Positions 10,704-17,960 of a DNA stretch of 20,866 bases are shown one piece after another. Position 1 is the stretch's first letter. Each line of letters opens with the position of its first letter. This DNA is from Bisporella sp. PMI_857 (lineage: Eukaryota; Ascomycota; Leotiomycetes; Helotiales; Helotiaceae). The notes beneath the pieces were generated by a model that was given only the letters and a program-made list of their open reading frames with translations, made no database searches and was not told the DNA's origin. The position numbers and the translations under genes are program-made. The DNA lies in contig JAJSPD010000206.1 in NCBI GenBank assembly GCA_021307315.1, forward strand, positions 1 through 20,866, written 5' to 3'.

Positions 10704-10855
10704 ATTAAACGTACTCGAATCGTGTAGATATCATAGAGTTAAACGTTATCCAAAAGTGGGCCCATTCCCTTATCTCATGGAATTAAACGTGACCGAACCG
10801 TGGCCTAACCGCAAGCGAATGCACAGACCAACACTTCAAATTATAGAATTAAACG
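10704..10855 (+). repeat. Four copies of an ATTAAACG motif upstream of the recombinase-like gene
   Basis: ATTAAACG or GTTAAACG occurs at 10704-10711, 10738-10745, 10782-10789 and 10848-10855. Each is preceded by AT(A/G)G-like bases, giving a consensus near ATRGWATTAAACG. Spacings are 34, 44 and 66 bp. The cluster ends about 170 bp before the likely start codon (11029), so it could be a promoter element or protein-binding array. Nothing proves a function. Confidence 0.55.
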
Positions 10856-10906
10856 GAAGCAATTTCCGTGCAAACTTTAATCGAAGCTATGTAAAATCAA
10901 TCTAGG

Positions 10907-10937
10907 ATACACGTCTGTTCGCGACTCGGTCGTGTAT
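10907..10937. repeat. 7-bp inverted repeat before the recombinase-like gene
   Basis: ATACACG (10907-10913) and CGTGTAT (10931-10937) are perfect inverted copies separated by 17 bp. They lie in the putative leader region about 100 bp before the ATG at 11029. This is a short match that could be chance. Confidence 0.3.
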
Positions 10938-11028
10938 GATTCGCGTTTACGAAGCCCTTTATTTCACATCAAAGTGTAAGCTGTTCGCTTTCTGTTCGGT
11001 CACCCATTATTTTCGAATCGTTGTTGCT

Positions 11029-14000
11029 ATGCCGTCTACTTCTTTCCAAATCGTGATTCCTGCGAAAAGCACTTGCCACTTTATTGAGATTATAGAACTT
11101 TCGAATGGCCCGTTTCTTTTTTGCAATGCGTGTCGGCATATTATCGGCGTTAACTGGCTACAGAATGGGAAATACTTGCCCATTAATAACAGTAACAACT
11201 TGCTTCGCAAGCATATTCGTCACTACCATTCTCAGATCCGGGTTTCGAAGCTCAAAAAATGGGCAGCGAATCGGCCACGAATCTTAAGCACATTGCAAGC
11301 TACTTTCCGTCGAATGCCTGCTGCCCCGCCGAATTATTTGTCGCCGGTCGTGAACTTGCCGATCAAAAACGGATATCAATGCAATGCGTGTTGTACGTCG
11401 GATATCTTTGTTAGTATTAACGAAAAAAGCATGCGACAGCATCTGTTAGAAATGCATCCCGAGCTTCGAAACGCTCGATTCTCGAACAGTACGCAAGTGG
11501 AAACCCACTGTTCCGAAGTCCAATTGCAAACATGGTTTCCTAATCTTCGATCAGGAGCCGGCATCTGGTGGATTGTTGGAATGCCGCGAACCAAGCCTAA
11601 ATCGACTGCGATTCTTCCAGCAATCGACTTCGATTTGTTCACGGATCGCACATTAGCCGGCACTCAACCGCAGGATAACTGGTCTCCGTTTTTACAAGAA
11701 ACCGGCTGGACAGCCTTTTTTCAGCAGCGGCCATACTGGAAAGCGTTACGTACTTTGACGTATTTGCCGAAGCTGGCAACTCACTTGCTAATCGACGACG
11801 ATTCGAACACGGCTCGAGAGTTGGAAAGTGTCCGATTCGATCACCAACAAAAAGCTATTCTCGGCTTGATTTTAGACAGTCAAACACGGATTTTTGAGCG
11901 ATGTCAAAATACGTTAGCAAGCACACCGGTTGTGTATCGTCAATAGATTCATTCGCAAAATCTCGACAATTGTTACCGACTTCCTTTTGTATAGAAAGAA
12001 AACCAGTCTACTCTTCGAAGCTATACCAGTCTGTGAAAGCGGTTACTTGCTTTAATATTCCGTGCGTATCAACTACCGTACGATTTGGAAGAACAAGTAG
12101 TATTTGTGCTCAATTAGGTGTCGGACCAACAGCTAAAGCTTATCGAACAAATCTAGCAATACGCATTATCTATGTATCAACGGATTTATCATCCGTCGCG
12201 AATCGCCGAAGCAAACGTTATGTTAAACTGGCTGCACAGTCAAAATTCGTCGTATGAACGACAGCTAGACGAATGCGTAATAGAGCTAAATATTTCTTTG
12301 ATTACGTACCGAAACGATACCTTTTCGGCACCGAATCAAACGTTACTCACGTACTATATCGGCATTCTTAGCTTGGATATTGATCAAGGGTCAGCATCGC
12401 ATTTATTATTTGTTCCTACATCGCAGTCAACTAGTTTGTTATCGAATTTGATTTGGATTTGTCGATTATTTATACTCGAATATGCGCTACCAAAACAAGC
12501 ATACTTAGCTTCGCATTGGCCAAGTCGAGATAGCTATTCGCAGCCGTTTCGACGGTTACAAGCTATACGCAAAAAGTACCTTATTACAAACGAATTGACA
12601 CCGATTAGTGAAATATGCCGCTTGCGAGAATTAGAGCTTCGTTTGCAAGACCGAGACATTGAGCGATGTATACTGTACTAGACCGACAACAACTCGACTG
12701 TAACAATTGGCGCGCAAAGCCTTCGCATGGATGATTTTCGGCGCTGGATTCACATAACAATTGCGACCGGCGAGTCGCAGATTCGGCAGCTACTCGGTAG
12801 CTTTTCGGTTGCAACGCTGCCACCGCTCGCCAGCCTACAAGACGTGATTAGCTGTCGAGACCCAGGCATGTCGTTCCTGACTTTGTCAGCGAATCGGGAT
12901 CGAATCGAGCCCTGTACCCAAGCTTTTCTTCAGCATATAGAAGCCGATTTGCAAAACCAACCGTGAACAAATCGGTCGATCACCGCTTTCTTACAGCTGC
13001 ACAACAATTTGCTGGATAGTTTACTGTTGTTGCTTTATCAAACGTCGGGCCAGCCTGCACGCGGTCCCGAAATCCTGTCGATAAAAGTGTACAATATTAC
13101 CAGTGCGGTACGTAATCTTTACGTGTACGACGGCGGATTTGTGTGGATTACAACGTACAACAAAAAAAGCGCGGGAACGTATATGCCGTTTTATATTATT
13201 CGGTTTGTGCCAGCTAGAGTCAGTCAAATGTTATATTACTACTTAACGCTTATTCGACCATTGGTTCGCGTGTTACAGCACAAATACCACCGGCCTCAGC
13301 CCGACCAGCCATGTTACTTGTGGCCATACGTTTACCAATCCAAAACGAATCGATCACGGTTCGCCAAAGAACCGCCAACGGCAGAACAGCTGCAAACAGC
13401 CGAAGCCGAGTCAGCAACGGAACTATCAAATGTCGAGTGGAACAACGAAAGCAGCGGATCCGATGTCGAGTAGGACAAAGAAAGCAGCGGATCCAATGTC
13501 GAGTAGGATAAAAAAAGCAGCGGATCAGATGTCGGCATAGACGAAAGCAGCTCAACTACCAACTAGATCCAGAAGATGACAGCAACGAGTCAGAGACCGA
13601 CTCCGACACGAATATCACGCGATTCGACACCGATTCGTTTTCAACTCCTGCTCGATCAGACAACAGCACCGAAGCAAATGCGTTGCCCAACATTGGCAAC
13701 TCGGTGCCAGAGCGAGGATTTTGGACCACCGACAAGCTGACCGCATTGCTTCGGACTAGCAGTCGATCCGCAGGCTTGTCCATGACGTTTTCGGTTGCGT
13801 TATTCCGCCAAATCGCAGTCGGCATCACCAAAACGCACCTGCACATCAAGTGCTTTCAACAGCCGAAAAAGTCAGGATCCGATTAGGCAGTCTATCGAAT
13901 GTTTGCATAGCAAGCCGGCCATTCGATCGCGCAAGAGAAGCAAAGCTATGGCCTGAATAGCGACTTTCTCAACCGCCTCCAGCCAGCGTTGTTTCGGCAA

Positions 14001-14240
14001 TACAAAAACGTGTCGATCGCATAGCACCAGTGGCTCGGGATTGATCAGCTAACGGTTCGGAAAGAAATCGGCGAGGATTCGGCGCCAAGTTGCTGCGAAA
14101 GTAAAGTTGAAATGCTCGCGGTCGGTTATTCGTTGACTGATATATAGCTCAGACATTGCCTAGCTCGCCAACACCCGATTGAGAGCGATTTGATCACGAA
14201 CCGGAAGCGATTCAAGCGACTGCAAGTGGCGAATTCCTGA
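11029..14240 (+). pseudogene. Decayed OrsD-like zinc-finger plus tyrosine-recombinase-like protein
   Basis: An open frame from 10936 (likely start ATG at 11029, MPSTSFQIVIP) runs to TAG at 11944-11946. Clear similarity-like reading continues in the same frame to about 13530, then one frame over to TGA at 14238-14240, about 1070 codons. Part one has C-x2-C...H-x4-H (CNAC, IRHYHSQ) and CNACC...H-x4-H (QHLLEMH), followed by a TWFPNLR segment, the pattern I recall from the fungal OrsD family (PF12013). The far part looks like a tyrosine recombinase: SGQPARGPEILSI (Arg at 13060), TTYNKKSAG (hairpin Lys), LFRQIAVGI (Arg at 13806) and AGHSIAQEKQSYGL (His at 13920, Tyr at 13947, nine residues apart). 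An acidic Ser-rich insert lies between. Stops: TAG at 11944, 11992, 12115, 12154, 12679, 13471, 13504, 13884, 13908, 14022, 14145; TGA at 12034, 12964, 14238. From memory, similar N-terminal regions occur in fungal telomere-linked RecQ-type helicases, but no helicase motif is present here. Confidence 0.65.
13432..13530 (+). repeat. Three-unit 33-bp tandem repeat coding an acidic 11-residue unit
   Basis: Units start at 13432, 13465 and 13498, with a shortened fourth from 13531. Each encodes V-E-x-(N/D)-(N/K)-(E/K)-S-S-G-S-(D/N). In unit 1 the third codon is TGG (Trp); in units 2 and 3 it is TAG. The fourth unit is shortened, and this is where the reading frame of the relic shifts. Confidence 0.8.
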
Positions 14241-14428
14241 GATATCGTATATAGTTTTTAATGAATTAGTTGTTTGCGTGTGTACTTGAATCGCAGCCAG
14301 CTGAACGTGAAGCGTGTAAAAGTGAGTTTTTTACAGTTCGCGATCGAGTGAATAAATGCTCACGGTTAGCAATTGAATCATTTGCAATTCAGAGATCGAG
14401 TTCGATAGTGAATCATTCGCACTAGCGT

Positions 14429-14448
14429 GGCACTAGTGTGCTAGTGCC
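14429..14448. repeat. Perfect 8-bp-arm hairpin upstream of the TATA box
   Basis: GGCACTAG, loop TGTG, CTAGTGCC form a perfect inverted repeat. The ends lie 12 bp before the TATAAAAG box at 14460, so it could be an operator-like binding site for a dimeric protein. Additional CACTAG strings overlap it. Confidence 0.6.
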
Positions 14449-14564
14449 TTGTTTTCACATATAAAAGTACAGCTTCGTTCTAATTTTTTTTCTTTTTTTT
14501 TTTCTTCACAACACAAAAGTTAGTGATCGAACTATGTTCGAATTCGACTTCTATTTGACCTCGA

Positions 14565-14619
14565 ACAGACTTCCCAGCCATTCGCTTCTGAAGAGCCAGC
14601 GAATAGCTAGGAAGTCTGT
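14565..14619. repeat. 22-bp-arm imperfect hairpin
   Basis: The arm at 14565-14586 (begins ACAGACTTCC, ends ATTCGCT) pairs with 14598-14619 (begins AGCGAAT, ends GGAAGTCTGT), with 20 of 22 positions matched and an 11-nt loop. The outer 10 bp are perfect. It lies about 100 bp downstream of the TATA box, so it would be transcribed in the leader if that promoter is used. Confidence 0.75.
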
Positions 14620-14785
14620 GGATAATTCCTGGGCGATTCAGATGTAAGTTGTTGTAAGTTCACCTGCTAACTATTCGTCGACAGCATTTTCATCTGCCGA
14701 GTTCGCTTACAAGCAGATTGCCTTTTCGTTCGCTGTTCGCTTTTAAATCACTCACTACAACTTTTCCATTCGCTTCCGGTTCACT

Positions 14786-16197
14786 ATGGGACCAACTTCG
14801 ACTCCGGTGAAGCACGCCGGCAAACACCTTTTGTCTAGCCCTCCAGCCGACGATGATTCTTTCACGGAAAAGCAGGTAGCTAAGCTACAAATCGCTGGCT
14901 ACGGCACCCGTGGTTTGAAGCCTATGCACCAGCATATCGCGTTCGCTAATCCTGCCAAGGTCTGTTTTAACTACTTATGATTCGTGTGCGATTCGCTAAC
15001 TCTTCGTTTAGAGTAAGAAAAATAAAATAAACTCTAACATTATCCATGCGACAGGCCATCTCAAGCGACCCGCCTGCGCTACGTGCTTGATCAGCCTGTC
15101 GGCCTTTAGCGAGAAAAAGCGGGTTAGCCGGGGAAGCAACACTTATAATGAGTTTTTTTGGTAAGAGATTTGAGAGCTATTCGCCGACGAATTCCAAGCT
15201 AACCGCTGTAGTTGTGTAGTCTCTAAAACACATAGTCGTGGCGAAACCCAGTGCGGACGATGCGTCGGTTTGGCAAAGAGTGACAAGTGTTGCGATGTAA
15301 GTTTGCCCGTGAATTTCCAGGTAAAAGTTAGTAGTTCGCTGACTATTCGCTAAGTTCCCGTTGGCGCCTTCAAAGCTGCTCGTACGCTAGTCAAGTTGCT
15401 TCCACGATATAACGCAATTCTTGACGTTCTCAAAACAACTACGTTTAACAAGCTAAGCCCCGGCGATCAGGAGCACCTTCGCAATACAAAAGATGCCAGC
15501 TCGCGGTTAAGATCCATCATCGAGGGCATTGTAAGTAGCTGACTGTAAAACTAAGATTCGTAAGCTAACCGCCTGTGGTACAGAAGCGAAGCGGTGCCAT
15601 CGAAGCTTCTAGTCCATCTGCAAAGCGCCAACGATTCAACGATAATCATCGCGAAAGCCCCTCGCCTTTACCTCTCCCAAACGGTATCGAACGTAAATTG
15701 AATATAGTACAAACCAATGTCGGTAGGCTAGTAAATGATCTAGAAACTCTGAGCGAGAAAGTTGTAGCACTCCGCAAGTCCAACCACGTTTTGGAACGGT
15801 AAAGTTTTCGATTTCTTTGCAAGTTGCAAGCTATTTACAGGCGGTTTGCTAACGATTCGACAGCTTAGCTCGCACGTCTCGAAGTCGAGAAAAATATCTT
15901 GTATCATCGATATACAAGCTGGCTACCACTGTTGATACGCTGTTTCGCCGCTTTAACGCCGAATTCCCTCCCCCATCTGTTGATCTAACCGGAGACGAAC
16001 CTAGCAGTGACAGTGGACAGCCAAGTGATCCAGCCGATCCTGATTCGCAAGCTAACCTCCGTGCAACCGCCGGCGGGAAGACTCTGAGTACCTACCAAAC
16101 CCTTCTCCCTTACGATCCTAACTATGACCGAAACGACACCGAGAATAAAAAAGAACCGGAAGATGATAGCTCTAGTGTCTCTTCTGATTCAGGCTAA
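14786..16197 (+). CDS. Cys-motif and coiled-coil protein, six exons, one doubtful splice junction
   Basis: Exons read as 14786-14959, 15012-15160, 15212-15296, about 15355-15530, 15584-15798, 15864-16197, about 365-377 residues. Introns are 50-65 nt with CTAAC/CTGAC branch sites and TAG/CAG acceptors. Exons 2-3 carry a possible metal-binding set: C-A-T-C, then CC, then C-G-R-C and CC. Later come a Lys/Arg-rich SAKRQRF segment (possible nuclear signal), a heptad-like coiled coil from IERKLNIVQTNVGRL to about DTLFRRF, and a Ser/Asp-rich acidic tail. I recall comparable small Cys-motif plus coiled-coil proteins in fungal accessory genomes but know no function. The exon 3/4 joint is one base off: the frame that fits (codons from 15357) needs GTT before CCC, which no GT-AG pairing delivers; an AAG acceptor at 15395 would restore frame but drops about 14 residues. 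It is co-oriented with the recombinase-like relic and far less decayed. Confidence 0.6.
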
Positions 16198-16540
16198 GTT
16201 CGGTGTCGTTTTGCCGGCTCATTTCTGCTTGTTCGTTCACTTCTATCACTAACATGCGATGATTTTTTGCTTGCGTTTAGCTTGCGAGTCCGCTGCATTC
16301 CACTTTCCGTAGGTTGTTAAACGCTTCTCTAAACTGCACTAGTTCTTTCGAGAATCGACGGTAGTTCGGCGTTGGTTAGTAAAAGCTTTCGAAAGAAGTT
16401 CGCTGGAGGTTTGCACAATAATTTGACTATTGATTCGAGAGCTAGTAGAGCAGTCTTAACTTGCGACTCGGCATATAACCGAGAAGGACGAAGAATATAG
16501 ATTAGCGCCGAATAAAGCTTTCATTTATATATATTTGCAT
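16198..16540. other. 3' flank of the Cys/coiled-coil gene
   Basis: About 340 bp with no supportable ORF. It keeps the TTCGC-rich character of the upstream unit up to about 16500 and then turns AT-rich into the tandem array. No clear terminator or polyadenylation signal is singled out; AATAAAG at 16511 is a weak candidate. Confidence 0.4.
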
Positions 16541-16543
16541 GCT

Positions 16544-17079
16544 AATTAAATAGTGACTTATTAGCAATATTGCTATTATTAAACTAATATTAGTAAATAA
16601 ATAGACGACTTTTCGTTAGTATATAAATTGCGAACTGTTAGCGATATTATTGCAAATAAAGTAATAGTTATATATAAATATTAAGTTATTCGCTAGTATA
16701 TAAATTGCGAACTGTTAGCAATATTATAATTAATAAATTAATATTTACAAATAAATATTCAATTTTTTGCTAATATATAAATTGCGAACTGTTAATAATA
16801 TTATTATTAATAAATAAATATTTACAAATAAATATTCAGTTATTTACTAGTATATAAATTGCGAATAGTTAACAATATTATTATTAATAAATAAATATTC
16901 AGTTATTTACTAGTATATAAATTGCAAATAGTTAACAATATTATTACAAATAAATTAATATTTACAAATAAATATTCAGTTATTTACTAATATATAAATT
17001 GCGAATAATTAATAATATTATTACAAATAAATTAATATTTACAAATAAATATTTAGTTATTTATTAATATATAAATTTT

Positions 17080-17080
<1 letters not shown>
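16544..17080. repeat. 77-bp tandem repeat array, about seven copies
   Basis: The anchor ATATAAATTGC (last copy ATATAAATTTT) starts at 16621, 16698, 16775, 16852, 16915, 16992 and 17069. The spacings are 77, 77, 77, 63, 77 and 77 bp. A more diverged copy precedes at about 16544. Each unit has a conserved part, ATTGC-GAACTGTTA-GCAAT in the best copies (5-bp inverted arms), followed by AT-rich filler. The 63-bp unit carries a 14-bp internal deletion. Sequence identity to the consensus falls toward both ends. Confidence 0.85.

Positions 17081-17081
<1 letters not shown>

Positions 17082-17144
<63 letters not shown>
17082..17144. repeat. (TAA)21 microsatellite
   Basis: Twenty-one uninterrupted TAA units directly follow the 77-bp array. 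It could have grown from the AT-rich filler of the last unit. No coding or regulatory role is evident. Confidence 0.95.
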
Positions 17145-17146
<2 letters not shown>

Positions 17147-17444
17147 TTAATATTATAAGTTTATTTTTTATAAAACAAAAAACGTAATTTTATTTTATAA
17201 ACTAGCGTAAAAAATAATTTGATTTAATTTAATTAAAAGCATTTAATCAAATTAAATTAAATGTTTTTAAAACTTAATTAAATCAAATTAAGTATAATTT
17301 AATTTAATTATAATTAAATTAATTAATTCGGACTTGTCGGATTTAATAGCAATACTATAAATAACCGATAAATTTCGATAAAAACCGTAATAATAATAAA
17401 AATTATTTATTATTAAATTTTTAGTTATTAGTTAATATTAGTAG

Positions 17445-17472
17445 TATATTACTAATATATATTAGTAATATA
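17445..17472. repeat. 28-bp perfect palindrome
   Basis: The stretch centred on TACTAATATATATTAGTA is its own reverse complement over 28 bp. AT-only composition makes palindromes more likely by chance. It could extrude as a cruciform. Confidence 0.8.
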
Positions 17473-17747
17473 ATAATTAATAAGCTATATTATTAATATA
17501 TATTATTAATTATATTATAAATTATTAGTAATATTAACGATATTCTATTAAATTTTACAACAATTTATTTTATTTTTCGATTTACAAATCGATAATTAAA
17601 GTTTATTAATATAATATTTTAAACTATTTTAACTTTTATATTAATAATTAGTTTAAAATTTTTTAGTAAACTAAGTTTAAGCTATATATATAAACAACGT
17701 AAATACTTTAAAAAAAGGTTTTTTTTTTTTAATATTATTAACTTAAT

Positions 17748-17960
17748 TACTACTACTATTATTACTACTATTATTATTATTACTATTATTACTACTATTA
17801 CTATTACTATTACTACTATTACTACTACTACTATTACTATTACTACTATTACTACTACTACTATTACTACTATTACTATTATTATTATTACTATTACTAT
17901 TATTACTATTACTATTACTACTATTACTATTATTACTATTATTACTATTACTATTACTAC
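17748..17960. repeat. 71-unit TAY trinucleotide tract
   Basis: The run consists of 71 consecutive TAC or TAT triplets without a single exception in phase. All variation is C/T at one position. No flanking ORF makes it coding. It looks like a (TAC)n tract partly converted to TAT, or the reverse. Confidence 0.95.

Larger units (their letters stand above)
14241..14785 (+). promoter_or_regulatory. Intergenic region with TATA box, two hairpins and a possible leader intron
   Basis: This 545-bp stretch precedes the Cys/coiled-coil gene. It holds a TATAAAAG box (14460-14467) after an 8-bp-arm hairpin, a 22-bp-arm hairpin (14565-14619), and an intron-like stretch 14644-14684 (GTAAGT donor, CTGCTAAC branch-like sequence, ACAG acceptor). 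The last could be a 5'-leader intron of 41 nt. An ATG at 14533 opens a short frame overlapping the hairpin, but I do not call it a gene. Confidence 0.45.
10670..16540 (+). mobile_element. Candidate OrsD / tyrosine-recombinase mobile unit
   Basis: A block of similar base composition, different from the AT-rich DNA to its right and rich in TTCGC/GCGAA strings, holds a decayed OrsD-plus-recombinase gene and a co-oriented multi-exon Cys/coiled-coil gene. It also has a four-copy ATTAAACG motif at its left and two hairpins between the genes. It is bounded on the left by the truncated MULE and on the right by a 77-bp tandem array. The recombinase-like residues and the isolated position among transposon relics suggest a mobile unit. 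No terminal repeats or target-site duplications were identified, so the boundaries are approximate and the mobile nature is an inference. Confidence 0.35.

Noticed and set aside
11029..14240. Starship captain (DUF3435) or Crypton identity
   Set aside because: The R-K-R-H-Y order fits any tyrosine recombinase, but the OrsD-type N-terminus and flanking sequence do not match what I recall of either family.
11944..14240. TAG reassigned as a sense codon in this genome
   Set aside because: Nuclear code changes are not known in filamentous ascomycetes, and the frame also contains TGA stops and a frameshift. The three complete genes end in TGA, TGA and TAA, so they do not test the idea.
14533..14640. 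Possible earlier start (ATG at 14533) spliced to the Cys/coiled-coil gene
   Set aside because: The frame overlaps the 22-bp hairpin, continues in a different frame from the ATG at 14786 and then meets a stop.
11029..16540. RecQ helicase of a telomere-linked element
   Set aside because: No Walker A, DEAH or other helicase motif is readable on either strand here.
16544..17080. CRISPR array
   Set aside because: Units are directly tandem with AT-rich repeated filler, not unique spacers, and the host is a fungus.
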